Shown in pieces: positions 21,238 through 33,791 of a stretch of DNA of 64,000 bases (the stretch's first letter is position 1; each line of letters begins with the position of its first letter). The notes below the pieces were generated by a model, which had not been told where the DNA came from, did not search any database, and was given only the letters and a program-made list of their open reading frames with translations. The stretch is from NCBI GenBank assembly GCA_019188255.1, contig JAETXT010000007.1, forward strand, positions 744,001 to 808,000, in the 5' to 3' direction. The position numbers were made by a program, and so were the translations under genes. The stretch is from Verticillium longisporum. Lineage: Eukaryota; Ascomycota; Sordariomycetes; Glomerellales; Plectosphaerellaceae.

Positions 21238-23356
21238 TCACCTTGCATACGGCCTGTTCATCGAGGCGATTTCTCGAGTGATATCGGCCCACTCAAGCTC
21301 CCTCTTCAACGCCCCAGGACCTCCCCTTCTGACTTGTAAGATCTCTTCCCATTTCAGAAGCTCGTATGCAAATCGAAGGTGAGGTTGGATAATGACGTTC
21401 AGTCTACGAGCTCGCACGTAGCAGTAGGCTCGAGGGAAAGAGTAATTGAGTGACTTCATCACCTCGGCAATGCAAATAGTGGCACTGCGCGATACGCCAA
21501 CGCGGCAATGCACGAGTGTCGCCGTGCCATTGCGTCGACCACGTTCTGGTTCACAGTCAGATCAGGTTTGTAGCGAGAGGAGGGCATGCGTCGAACGGGG
21601 TGGATTTACCAATAAAGTCCAAACACCTTTCAAACTGATCCATCAAGGGATCAATACCATTGTCCTGGACGCCCTGGACGAGGCAAACGTTATCGGTCCC
21701 CCACTGCTCGAGTTCTCCATCCCTCCACATAGACATCTCTCCGACACTGAGGATTTGGCCGATGCCTAGGGACCTCAGTAACTCGGGATTGTTGGCATGT
21801 CCAAGGTAGCCGAGGGTCATGCAATCCAGTACGCGAGTGGGACACGAGCCGTCCTAGCTGTGCATCCAAGTAGGTTCTTAGTTCAAAGCCGTGATGCTAG
21901 AGAGTCCCTTATCTGCATGGACAGGTGATTCATGTAGTAGTCGTGGTTCAATGCACGTCAGCAGAGCTACATCAGTAGGGTAGGCGAAGAAATTGCGCTT
22001 CTTTTCCGTGTGTAGATGCAGCCAGGAATCAGCAACTCCGCGTCCCGTGCTGTAGCTCAGATACGCGATGCTTAACATGGTGGACTCTGTATAACCGTCC
22101 GCGCAGTGGATCAGTATCTTTCTCGGCCTTGCCTGGATATCACCATTCTCGTTTTCGGGGGACGGCTCGTCGGTCGGGAACGTGCCATGGGCCAAATGAT
22201 AAATCCATTTGCATGTTTCCAGGATGCCGTCGGCCTCGACTTGGGACCATGTCGGCGGAAGAATACTGCCGGATGAGGGGAAGTCAATATATGGCTGCCG
22301 GTTGTCCTTTTCTTTCCCTCGAGCAATGCTCTCCAGGGCCGCCGGGTTAATGCGTGCCACGTCACTGCATTCGATGAGGACGTCGTACTCGGCTTCATCC
22401 TCGGTGGCGGGATCAGGCGTAGAGCCTACCCAAACATTATGGGAAATTTCGGAAGCCAGAGTCATTGCGTACATTTCCTTCCTCTCCTGGTGAAAGAAGT
22501 CGAGAACGTTACCGGTCAGTTGCCCGGTGGAGTCGATGGCAACAACCTCGGAATGGTTTGCCTCAAAGGTTTCAAAGGGGCCTACACAGATGAATGTGTT
22601 ATACACAGGCAAAGGTTGGCCTTGGGCCTCGTGCTTGTCACGCCAGCGGCGCTGGGCCGTAGCGACATCCCACGCCACTTTCCGTACGATGACGGCATCT
22701 TCGCCATAGACAACAACATCGGAAACGCCGGCTATCTTGGCAGCCTGTATCTGAAAGTTCCGAACGCAAAATCCGTCTTTTGGATCGATGTCGAGGAGCC
22801 CAGGTGTTGATTGTGTGTCAAGAAACTCTTGAGGAGCGATGGAACCCTTCAATCGAGAAACCGAAAGGTCGCCGTCCGCTTTGACGAGAACCAATCCTCT
22901 AATGCAAGTAGGGGTTCTTCTTAGCATTCGACGGCGAGCGATGAAGAAAGCTTGCTGAATATGGTTGTGTGGATGGAGGCCGTGGAACCAGGGGAAAACT
23001 CGAGAGGTATCTGGCAAAGGTTGTCGAGAGGCGAAATCAATTGCTGCAGCCAGATCCTGAGGATGCAATTGATACAGCTTCAGAGGACCTGACTCAATAC
23101 AAGCGAAGTCGTTGGGCGGAAAGAGCCATGAGGCCGGCTGAACGTCTTCGTCGTCAGGATCATTTGGTGGTGATGGTGGTGGGGTACTAAGGTCTCCGCT
23201 TGGTGCGGGGCCTGGAGGACAGACTGGGATGTGCTTGTTTGGTATCGATGCCTGCTGCTGCACGCTGATGGTGTCGAGGGATATCGCTGAGATGGGGCTG
23301 ATGGCGGACGACGGTCGATGGGGAGGCAGTGGTCGGGAGAGGGCAATGGTGGCCAT
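21238..23356 (-). CDS. PPS1: Dual-specificity protein phosphatase Pps1-like
   Basis: This protein resembles yeast Pps1, a dual-specificity phosphatase linked to S-phase control. Exons 23356-21923, 21853-21610 and 21545-21238 give 661 residues; introns are 69 nt (GTCCAT donor, atypical) and 64 nt. The join ESP to DGSCPTRVLDCMTLGYLGHA matches the start of the catalytic domain. The catalytic loop HCRVGVSRSA places Cys near 573 and Arg near 579. A second, upstream phosphatase-like domain has the loop HCADGYTES near residue 417, in which the position expected for the catalytic Arg is Glu, so it is probably non-catalytic. The N-terminal 80 residues are Pro/Ser-rich. Confidence 0.85.
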
Positions 23357-24452
23357 GATAGTTGTTTCGTCTACGTGCCAAGGCTACCGACTCCGGATGT
23401 CGATGGCTTCGTGCTGGTTGGGCTCGGTCAGTAGCCACAGGCACCCTAGAAATATCGACTCGTCAGTGGATTCCCTTGCCTAGGTAATGCTGCAGGATCC
23501 CATGATGCCTTACCATGGAAGCGGACGCGATCAGGTGACGGAAGTCGTTGGTCTGATGTTGGGAGCAAGCGTACACCAAAGGAACAAGTACCACGGGCGA
23601 ACAACGGACGATTTTGGAGCAACGGAATTGAGAGGTCTTGTCAACAAACGCCAATGGTTGGAAATTGAGTGTACAATGGTGGAAGATGAGAAAAGGGAAG
23701 AAGGATGGTGTCGAGGTTGGAATGGGATATGATGATGAACGTGAACTCAAAGGGGATGATGTGGGAGGTGAGGGGGGGTTGCCCAGCACGGCCCATGCCC
23801 AGTAACTCGCCCAGTGACATCGGTTCTGCAACTGGAGGGTGACACCTGACGTTGGGTGGTTGACATACAATGGGGGCCCGGCAGTAGAGAACCCCCTTCG
23901 AGTGCTGTTCCCCCTTCCAGTCCAGAACGCTCCATGTCGCAAGATCAGGACATGATAGCGATGTGCCACAATACAACAACACGCCGTTCTGAGTGGTTGG
24001 GCTTGGATTCCCGCAGCAAACTAGGTGGTTGAGTATCAGCAGCTAGGAAGCTCAGAGGTCAAGATTGGCTGGGTGGCTGTGCCCGGAGCTCCACCAGTGC
24101 ATTTTTAGCGCCTTGAGTCGTGCACGGATCAAGCGGGGTAGGGTCGCGCTTGGATACCAAGCGCCACCCTAGACCGACCCTTGGTCGCGATAAGCGGTGG
24201 GGCGCATGACATGGGAGCAGTGGATGTTGTTTGCTTGCTGAAACATGGGTCGTCTCCAGTGCTATCGTTTGACGTCTGTGACTGAGTGACACGGAAAGAA
24301 AGGTTACTTCATGTATAATTCGAACCAATCGATATAATCAGGCAAGCGTCTGCACTGCCTGCGGGCGCTTGAAATCGCTATCACGCATGGCTTGGACCTG
24401 TTGTGAGCGCGATTAGGTAGTCCCGGCCTCGATCCTACAGCCTGCGGAGGCC
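23357..24452. other. Intergenic: Pps1 promoter and DDHD gene 3' end
   Basis: No gene is supported in this 1.1-kb stretch. It should contain the leader and promoter of the Pps1 gene and the 3' UTR of the DDHD gene. Confidence 0.6.
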
Positions 24453-27400
24453 CTAGCCCGTTGTTGCCACCAGGCGCTTTGTAGCTTTCTGCGCCCTCAT
24501 GGCAGGAATGGTATTGTTTCTTCCCGGCTTCCTACCCACCTCGACGCAGAGCATACGTATGAAATCTCGGCTGAGCCAGTAGCTCGAATGCGCGCTCAAC
24601 ATGTTCAGATATTGAATCTCGAGCGGACCACCACCCGAGCGTAGGAAAAAGTCAACCTGGCCGTTGTCGTTGAGCAGATACGCCTTTCTTTCGGCAATCT
24701 CCTCCCGCGAAAAGTCATGCACCTCCAGCTCCAATTGGGAGGGTAGCCGCGCCATCGAAGGTTTGGGAGCTTCGCCACGGGTAGCATCTGCAGCCGGAGC
24801 TGGGGCCGTTCCCGGGATGATGCTGCGCATGGTGTCTCCGACGTACTTGAGTAGAGACGTCGCGGTGCTGGGGACATATGCAGTCTTCAGGCTCGCCGCG
24901 TAAACTGGATCGATTGTGCCGTTGAGCAAGTACGCGATTGGGTCTTCTCTGGCCAGAATGTTGTAAACGTTGTCGACGGCCATACAGCCAAAAGAACCGG
25001 CCTCGCTGGTTACATCTTGATCGTCCACGTCACTAGGCTCGGCCTCTGGCTTCGACCTGCCACGTCGAGGAACGAGCATACCTCTTTCCAGCAGCATGAA
25101 GAACCCCGCAGGGCTACCGACCAGGGAGATTGACAGTGTCAAATTCGAACACGTCAGCTCTGGGTGAGGGCAAGGACAGATCCAGCGAAGGTACTCGATT
25201 CGGTTGCCTCGATAGGATATCAACGGCCATAGCACTGCCAAGGGAGTGGCCAATGAGATGAACGCGTCCATTGTCGTGAAATCCCGGATTGTTACGGCAC
25301 CACAATCGGTATACCCTGTTGGCTTCCTTGACTAAAGCCTCAATCATTTGGCCCTTGTGGTGAGACATGTAGAAAGGAATGTCGAACATGATATCGGATA
25401 TCATGCTTCGTACTGCCGGGATTGTTTTAGGCTCAATATCTTTGAGCCCAAAGCGGTCAAGGCCCCGTGCAACCTCGTCTTCACCGTCCTGCGCAGGCCC
25501 TCCATTTTCTAATGTCAGAGTGTGGCGCCAGTTGACGGGAAGAACCATGATACCATTTTGGGCTTCTCGAAGGCTGCCATTTAGAGCTGGGTTGCTAAGC
25601 TCCATGTTGACCTCTCTGCGGAAAGCGTTGATAGCATGCGTGAAGTGAAAACTCTCCACTCGTTCAGCGAACTTCTGTCCGATGCCGTGGCAGACAAGTA
25701 TCAAGTCCGTGACCTGACCACGGTCTGCCTGTGCTTTGCAGGCAGGACAAATCTCAATTCTTGCGCCCGTAGAAGAGGAGGAGGCACCATCAGTGCCAGC
25801 ACTGTTCTCTGCGTGCTTCTTATTCTGGATCCTGTCCCATGCATCCTGGTCAAAGCCACGCACTACGGGAATGCCGATGGTTGTCCCTCTCATGATCTTG
25901 GCAACAGGCCTTCTCCCATAATAAGCTGAAGGTTTGAGACTTGGCTTGAGAAGGAATGCGTTCGAGGCATCCTTATAAATGACATGATAGCTCGCAAAGC
26001 TTCTCGACGGTTGCTCAGCACTCTGAACGCCAGGTTCAGGGGCGATAGACCCTTGCGCTGCCGCCTCTCCTCTGAAACAATGAGCAGAGCAAAAGGGGTC
26101 CGTCGATATGACAGGCTCGTCTGCGGCGAGATCATCGTCGGAACGTTGCCTGTCATTAGGCCACAACGGGTGCGAGACTTTTCTTCGCCAAGCGGCCCAA
26201 CATCGATGGCACAGCGAAGCTCGTCGCTCCACGTCTCGGTATGCGGCCTCAGCTCTCTGTAGCCAGCTTCTACTTGATTGGCCACGGTAGGAGGCAAAGG
26301 ATTCATTGTGTCTCTTCAATGTACGTTAGATGGTGTGTTATGTCGGGTCATACGCACGGCTTTTGAGCCTAGCGCGAAACATCCTGGGGTTTGCAAACAG
26401 ACCTGTAGAACCACGTGCCCCGAAGAACAACAGCAATGTCATTGACGGGGGACCAGTAGATTGGTTTCATTTGAAGAGATGGCAGGGAAACTTTGTGTAA
26501 ACGCGAGATGCCGACGGGCACCTCCAACGCGCGTCTACTAACTTGCGGATCAGCATCGTCAATGTCCAGAGTATGAGGATCCTCCAATTTTTCACGCGAT
26601 CTGTTGGCGCCGCGCTCTGGGTCAGGAATAAGAGCATCTCTGGTAACGGTGCCTTCATTCTGATCTTCTCGTCCTCCAAACGCACTGGCCATAGACTCAG
26701 GCGTAGACCCATAGCTCTCAACACGAGCAAATGGTGTTCCGGATATGCCATCGTCCATGGCAACTCGGGAAAAAGCAGCGTCGGCGAGTGGTTGGAGGCG
26801 TTGATTTTCCTGATTTGCACGTAAGCTTGTTCTGAAACGCAGAAAACCGCCCTTTGTGAGTTCCTCGCCAACTGGAGGGCTGCCGGGAGACAAGCGGGCA
26901 GATCGTGTCGAGTCGGCTCGTTTCCGAGATGCTGACGATGTCGGCTGCTGCTTGTCTATGTTGCCGTCACCGGCCTCTAGGTCTAACAACGTGCGTTTCA
27001 GTTCCAGCATAACCTTTTGAATAACGTTATCCGCAATCAGGGACGATTGACGCATTCTGACAAGAGCGCAGAAGGTATTTTGGAGATCGGTGGACACGTC
27101 AAGGTACAGCTCTGAACAGCAGAGAGAGGCCGCAGTTGTGGACTCAACCATTGGCTGTGATGTCGATATCGACTGGCTTGTAACACTTCCGACATGTTTT
27201 TTGAGATGCTTGCGCGCCAAACGCTGGACGAGTGATGCTAATTTTCTGTCGTTCGCCTTTTCGAGCATAGGACCCAGGGAAGTGCTATCCCTTGCCTTGC
27301 GGTGCGCCTCATCATCTTGATCGGAAGCTAGCGATAGCCATGCCTTTTCGAGTGCAATGTTGTCGCCTTGGGAGAACGGGCGCAATCGACTTTTGGCAGA

Positions 27401-27580
27401 CTTCGCATCGGAAGCGTAGGCAAGAGTGCCAGGGGAGAGGGGATCGTCGATCGGTATCAACGACGTATAGAAATACTGCGCGTTGACCCGAGGTGTATCA
27501 TCGGAGGCGTTGTCTGACGATTCATAGGTTATCGGAGCCAGCCTACAATTTTGCTGGTACGTGTGTCCCACAGCTGACAT
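24453..27580 (-). CDS. DDHD-domain phospholipase A1-like protein (two frame breaks)
   Basis: The protein belongs to the PA-PLA1/DDHD phospholipase family (yeast Ddl1 is a relative), serine lipases acting on phospholipids at organelle membranes. Exons are 27580-26403 and 26313-24453 with one 89-nt intron (CTAACG branch). The start is the first ATG, MSAVGHTYQQNC. Features in order: YFYTSLIPIDDPLSP, disordered Ser/Arg region, NDIAVVLRGTWFYR joined to DTMNPLPP, VANQVEAGYRELRPHTETW, DLILVCHGIGQ, the nucleophile motif GHSLGS, VGSPAGFFMLLERG, and the DDHD region DNVYNILAREDPIAYLLN. Two frame breaks are needed to follow the family: at a T4 run 26179-26182 (GEEK continuing as VSHPLWPND) and at about 25124-25126 (FEFDTVNL continuing as LVGSPAGFF). 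Expected length is about 1010 residues. Assembly indels are the simplest explanation. Confidence 0.8.
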
Positions 27581-28283
27581 GGTGCCGGGGGATGTGATCG
27601 TCTGCTCGAGCAAGACCGCTCGTGTGCACGAGTACTATGGGCTTGTGGTCAGCTTGAAATTGCGCGATATGTAGCTCCTTGTAGGAGTCTAGGCATCACT
27701 CGTGACGTTCGTTGAAGTAGCGAGTATTCTCGTGGAAAGTCTTGTTGGCACCCATGCGCGGCCTGGTAGCACGAGAACTGAATGGTATGGAGGGAGGTTG
27801 CAAATTCAGAACACGAGGTGTTGGGTCCCCAGCTACGAGGAGTCAGGCACGCTGGGTATGGGCGACGATGCATGAAGGAGTTCAAAGCAGATTTCAGCTT
27901 GACGTGGAATGTTGGACATGCCATTTGTTAGGTAGGTACATAGGCAGGTAGGATGATTAGAATGACGTCTTGTGAGAGCTTTGACCAGGGTGAGGTAGCT
28001 TGGTACGTACGTACCCAAGGTACCTTACCTTAGGATTAGTGGACCTTCCCCAGCCCCCAGCCCAGGCACCTACTAGGTAGGTAAGGGATTGAGTGCATGT
28101 GATTGTCGCCAAGGCTTCAAGAACAATGTACAATCATCTTCTTCCATTGAATTTCTTTCCATTTAGATACAGGGTTACCAGTTCCAACAATCAATTACTA
28201 CATCACAGTAGGCTAGCTTCTATGCAGAGTCCAAAATAGATAGAATGCAAGGTCTTTTCGCGTCAGGCAACAGCAGATCGTAT
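27581..28283. other. Intergenic: DDHD promoter and RAD3 3' end
   Basis: This tandem spacer holds the DDHD gene's upstream region and the RAD3 3' UTR. It contains a dense TAGGTA-type cluster at 27928-28086. Confidence 0.6.
27928..28086. repeat. TAGGTA/GTACGTAC motif cluster
   Basis: Units such as TTAGGTAGGTACATAGG, GTACGTACGTACCCAAGGTACC and CCTACTAGGTAGGTAAGG repeat within 160 bp. They are the same degenerate motif as at 15418-15471. Confidence 0.6.
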
Positions 28284-31137
28284 CTAGAATCCGTCTATCT
28301 CCATGAGGTCCTGGTCCAGGTCATCGTCCATACCATAGTCGTCGCCGCCAAATTCTTGTGTCTGGTCATTTTGTTCGCCGCATCCTCGAGGTCCCTGATT
28401 CGATCTAATTCAGTCTTCTCCTTGTGTCTCATCAGGTCTTCGTAGCTCCACGTGCTGACGCCTTCTTGGTCCTTGGCTCGGAACGGTTGCGCCATCTGCT
28501 TGAGAAAGCGTCGTGCGCTACTAACGGCCATGTCTGTGCTGAGATTTGTGTCTGCATCAAGCAACCCCTGGTTGATCCATTTGGGTAGCTGAACGCGCTT
28601 CTTCTGGAACCGACGATCAGCAAGGACCATGACGCCGTAATCGTCCTTTCCACGAAGGACTCGGCCTAAACATTGGGCGGCGTGACGCATGGCATCGAAG
28701 GAGAGGAAATCATTCTCGCGGATGCGGTATGTTTCTCGCAAGAACTCGAGCCTTGCTTTGAGGATTCGGGACTCGGTGTATTGGAATGGAACACCAATGT
28801 TTAACACGGCCCGGCCGTACTGATGATCGAAGTCTATACCTTCAGACACCTTGCCTCGGGCGACGCAAAGAAGTACAGCGCCTCGGCCGTTGCAGCAGGC
28901 GGTTCTGTAGGTTTCCAGCGCCAGCGAGGTCTCTTGTGCGTCAGGTGTCTCGACGAGGATTAGTTTGTATTTCCAGACCTCGTCCAGGATACCCATGCCC
29001 TGCCACATGCTTATGATGGATTCCATGTACAGGTAGGAGGGGAAGAAGACGACCATGCCATCCGGTGTGATTTTGGCGAATTCTGTCAGGAGGCTGCCGT
29101 AATTGCGGACAACGCTTGGCTCATTTCTGACTTGAAAGCTGGTTGAGACTGAAGCTTGATCGCTACCTCTTGTAACGATCATGGGCAGGAAGGACCGTCT
29201 GGCTAGGGTCATACTGTAAGACTCCTGAACAACAGTCGAGAAGCCCAGCATTTTGGGGTACATCTCCAACGGAGAAATGGTACCGGAAGTGATGATGACG
29301 GAAGAGAATCTGTCAAACACGGGTTTGATAGCGATAGCTGCGTCGAGGCAGGTGAAGTGTAGCACGGGATTCGGCACCTCGGCTGCTTCTGACTCAAATG
29401 GCTCCAGAATAAGGAGAAAGCCTTTTTCATAGGTGGCAACCAACGTAGCAAAAGTTGCAACTTCTTGAAGTGGCTGATAATCTTCAATGTTGGTGAGTTC
29501 GAGTGTTCTGACCAAAGACGTGAGACGCTCGGCACAGAACTTCAGTGGCTTTTTCTCAATAAAGGTGAACTCCTTGAGGTGGGCAAGGAAGGACGGAGGT
29601 GTTTCGGAGATGGTGTTCCTGACTTTCATGCGAGTCTCGTTCCAGAGTTAGTAGCCTATTCGAGAGGACGTGTACTGACATACTCCGGCTCTGGCTTACC
29701 TTCAGATACTCGATGAACCTCTTCAAGAAGGCAACAAAGTGTTCCGCCCTACGAATATTTCCAGGGACGGCTTCGTTGAGTAGGTCGTCTGGTAGTGCTT
29801 TTCCATTTGTCAACCGTGCTGTCGAGCCCAAAGGAGGCGAGTGCAATTACCTGGATTGGCCATGAATGCGTCCTCTTGGCGAGCTTCTCCTGCATCACGC
29901 AGGCCCTCTACAAGCTTGGGTATTCGTTCTGAAGCTGCTCTTGATCAGTCTGCTTCATCTCCGCAATCTTACGATCCAGGTTTTGCGCTCCCCTCGCCGC
30001 CTTGCGCAGAGAATCCTCGGTGATGTCTGTGCTAAGTGACTCGATGCACACGTTGTCGATGTTATGCGCTTCATCGAAAACTACGATGCAATCTTTGGAC
30101 AGCTCTCGCGAGACTCTCTCGGCAATCTTGGGGTCGAGGAGATAATGGTAGGAATAGATGATGACGTTGCAGTATTGCATCTGCGATGATTTAGTCTCTC
30201 ACGATGTCCAGCGCCAAACAAAGGTACAGGTAACATTACCATGCGCCTGGAGGTGAAATATGGGCACTGTTTGTGCTGTTCACCGTAGCGAAGGAGACCA
30301 TCGAAGGTCCAGACTCCGTTCGGGATGAGATTGTGAGGCTCAAGGAGATCGAGGTTCTAGAGAAAAGGTTGGTGATTGGGAACCTGGAGCTGTAAAGATA
30401 TGTTCGTGTACTCACATCGTGATATACGCACACGTCAACGTTCTCCCCTTTGTCCTTCTTCTCCTTCACGAAACCAGCAGTGAGGCTACGACAACGCGCA
30501 TCAACAACCGAACCACTCTTTTCCCGCTTCACAGACGGATGTAGGCACAAGTTTTTCTACTTGTCAAGCCGAGTCCACGGAACTCTTCCTCTTGCCCGAG
30601 CTGCTCAGTACGGTATTTCATGAGTTCCCTTAACTCAGCGAGAGCCTTTTCAATTTCAGACATGGTACCTGTCGAAAGTGGTCAGACGGTGTTGGGGTAC
30701 AATGATCGAGCAAGCGAAAGTCGGTCAGACGCACGAGAGCAGTATATCAGCTTCCGGTGCTCAGGATAATGTTGCTGGTATGCGACGATGAGCGAGAGCA
30801 AGGAAACCGTCTTGCCAGTCCCTGAAGGCATCTCAAGAACACAGTGCCCCCCCGCATCTAGGGTCTCTAGGGCGGTATCAGCATATTGACATGGTGAGGT
30901 TTCTGCCATGGAAGACCGACTCTTGAGATCGCACATGTAGCTTGATGGGGTGTGAGCACGTAGGTAGATATCATGTGGTGAGCTGAGGGAGGCTTACGCA
31001 TATTGCTCGGGATAGATCCTCGGATACGGGAACAGGACCGGGAGGTCGCTTCAGCGGCCCTCAATGTTAGCAAGTCACATCGAGTAGCGTTATGAAACAA
31101 TGTGAGAAGGTGCAATATACTCGATAAAAAACTTCAT
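28284..31137 (-). CDS. RAD3: TFIIH DNA helicase Rad3/XPD (three frame breaks)
   Basis: This is the 5'-3' helicase of TFIIH, needed for transcription initiation and nucleotide excision repair. Nine exons read 31137-31121, 31048-30998, 30940-30921, 30866-30735, 30668-30416, 30356-30240, 30180-29851, 29797-29700 and 29635-28284. They rebuild conserved text: [48 protein letters not shown] (Walker A), [33 protein letters not shown] (DEAH box), [35 protein letters not shown] and [18 protein letters not shown]. Expected length is 790 residues. The frame breaks at T5 30552-30556, at 29926-29930, and at T4 28369-28372; one added base at each restores family sequence, the last one the acidic tail [19 protein letters not shown]. 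Since RAD3 is essential, these are probably assembly indels. Exons 1 and 3 are only 17 and 20 nt. Confidence 0.9.
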
Positions 31138-33791
31138 GATGATCGATCAGAGAGGCGTCTGTGGTCAGCGTGAAACTATTATTCCCTTATGAAATAGTTA
31201 CTGAAGTTACTGCCCCCTGGCATATGAGTGTTGGGTCGGTATCGCCCAATTTGCAACCTCGCTCATGCCGTCACAGCCGAAAGCAATGGCAAGAGAGCCC
31301 TCGACTGTGATGCTGGGAACTGCAAAAGAAAGCCGTCGTCTGTTTGGCAGCCGCTAGGTCATTCAATGAATCGAATGCGAAATACTGCAGAGGGACCGGG
31401 GTTGCGTTTGTCAGTCTAGGACCTGGGTTTAGACATAAGGCAGACGTCCAAGGGACCAGAGGAGACGTGAAGTGGTGATGAAGGTGTGGGTCCCGAGCTG
31501 CCAAAATTGCACGTTATCACGTGACCGAGCGGGTCAGTGGGAGCGTCCTGCCAGCGTAAAAGCCACGGAGAGTACCTACAGGGAAAAGCAAGTGGGCCAG
31601 CGGAGGCAGCACGTGACACACGACGTGGAAGTGGTTGGTGCCAGGTAGGGTGCTACCGATTGGGGAGAGGGTGGAGAGGAGGAGGGCCTCATTCCCTCAC
31701 ACGTGAGGTGGCAGTGTAATGCTGTGCGCTGCACATAGAAAGTGGCGGCCTTGGTTTGCGTCTCTCCCGGTGCTTGACGCTTTGCAAGGTCCCTCTGAAC
31801 TCCACTCCAAACTGTGCAAGATGACTGAAGGAGTTTCGGGGTGTCCCAATGGGCCACGGTGAAGGCTGACAGAGACAAGGGCACCCCGGACCAAAATTCT
31901 CGCGTCCGATCCGCCAGTTATCCGTTGTACTCGGGTGCCAGCTGTCCCAGGAGTGGACAGAGTACATGGCCCGCTGAATACACACATTGTGTCCCCCGAG
32001 GGGTAGTGGCTAAGTACCGCACCAGAGCTAATCTGCGTGTTTTACGACCGTCAAATACCAGTCGGATACAGAGCCACCCTGAAGCCTTTGTACTCGCTAC
32101 CTGACGTGGGTAAAATCCCACGCTACAAAAGTACCAACGGCCCTACTACGGCGCGCCTCGATCTATACTAGCCTCCGCCCGACAATGCGACGACCTCCCC
32201 TTTCTAGGTAGCCAGCCAGTCAGTACCAGACAAAGCCTACGCGAGACGGCTTGATGGAGGTAACAACCGCAGCCAACGCAGGCCTCCGTCTCTTGCCTTC
32301 GTCATAATCGGCATCACCATACTTGTCAGTACCCAGTCAGGCAACAGCCCTGGTTCGAAACAGTCTTTCCACAGCCGACAAATGTCGACACAGTCGCGGG
32401 TTCTAAGCCCGCACAACCGCACATCCGGCCAGGACAGATCAAAGCTGTCATCTCGCTTGACACTGCTCTGGCCCCCACCATCCACCCAACCGCCCTCGCC
32501 ATGACCTTGGTCCCGCTGCGTAAGCGATGTGCATGGAGCCTGGGGGGGGGCTGGGCCCTGTATCTGCCTACCTACTAACTAGGTACGACCAACGGCCGTT
32601 GCTGAATGGCGGACTCTCTGGCATCTCTGGCTCGCCCTCCTTTCGCGCTCTGCCATTAGTGCCAGAACCATGCTTCGTACATTGGTATCGATTTATTCGG
32701 TTGTTCAGCGCGAGGCGGCATCGCAAGCGGCTCCATTCGCAAGTGTCCGGCTTTTTGACAGATGTCGGTGACATGAGATGCGGCCTAAGCCAGCCAGGCC
32801 ATTCAGACGCCCTACTTCTTTCTTGGAACTACTTTGCCTTCCGTGACGGCACGATGGAACATGCCCATCCAGCCCTATCAGATGAGCAAGCAGGGATACA
32901 TATTTTGTGTTGCTTTGGTCACTACCATGTACGTCCCCCAATTTATCCTCGAACCCGCTCAGCATCCCTCCCCCCCCTTGTCCACAATTAGCACTGCATC
33001 TCTAGGGTGCTTCTTGTTGTCTTCCACCGCCCGGGTGGGACCACACTCGGGTCGCGGTTGGCACTGGATTGTACATCCCGGTCGACCCTTCCTTCCGTAC
33101 GTATGGTCTGGCCTGCTCCAGACTCTGTCAGATCAGGTCTGTCACTTGGATCGCGCCATCACGCATGCTACAGGAACAGCTTGGAATCGCAAGTTGCCAT
33201 CATCAAGAGACTTGCACAAGTGGTATTCGGCTGGCATTCTGAGAGTCTGACGGCCTGGGGATGGGTTTGAATAATCTGGCACCCGTGACGAACGCGTGGA
33301 GAGTCAACTGCTCCTCAGACGACCTGCCCGTAATCGTGCAGGTGCTCGAATGAGGTGGTTCGCTGCCCTCGATTTCCCTGTCTTCCAACCCCTGTCCGTC
33401 TGTTGGTCTTCGCAGCTTCATGCCGTATCGAGACACCCTAAGCTGCCCAGCCTGGCATCACACCAACTTCTTCACCCCGTTCTCTCGCATCCCCGCGGCC
33501 CCCAGCCCTGTCGGTTGCGATCCTTCCATGCGCCTCCCATCATGTTTCCCGCTACCCTACGTTGTTGCCGTGCGATAAAAGTACCTTCCATGGCCCATCT
33601 CCCCGGGAAAGCGGCTCCCACTTCAGCTTGTCTTACTCGACCACTGTCCAGGACCCGCGACAGCGCGCAAGCCTCCGTCAAGGGCTCACGATACCCTCAC
33701 GTTGTCTGAGCGGCTTGCCAGAGGAACTTCTCATGGACCTGGCGACCTCCTGAAATCCTTTCAGAGCCCAACCTGTATTCCGTCTTGCGAC
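31138..33791. other. Long divergent intergenic region RAD3 / C2H2 factor
   Basis: These 2.65 kb hold no gene I can support. They separate RAD3 (-) from the C2H2 factor (+), and most is probably the extended promoter and leader of the transcription factor. A TAGGTA-type cluster (CTGCCTACCTACTAACTAGG) lies at about 32561-32585. The frame of the factor remains open upstream to about 33702 but lacks an ATG. Confidence 0.6.

Noticed and set aside
25890..26319. Alternative DDHD reading continuing in the frame MKRHNESFASYRG
   Set aside because: The other frame gives the conserved VANQVEAGYRELRPHTETW block after the same intron, so this one is a shadow until the frame break at 26179-26182.
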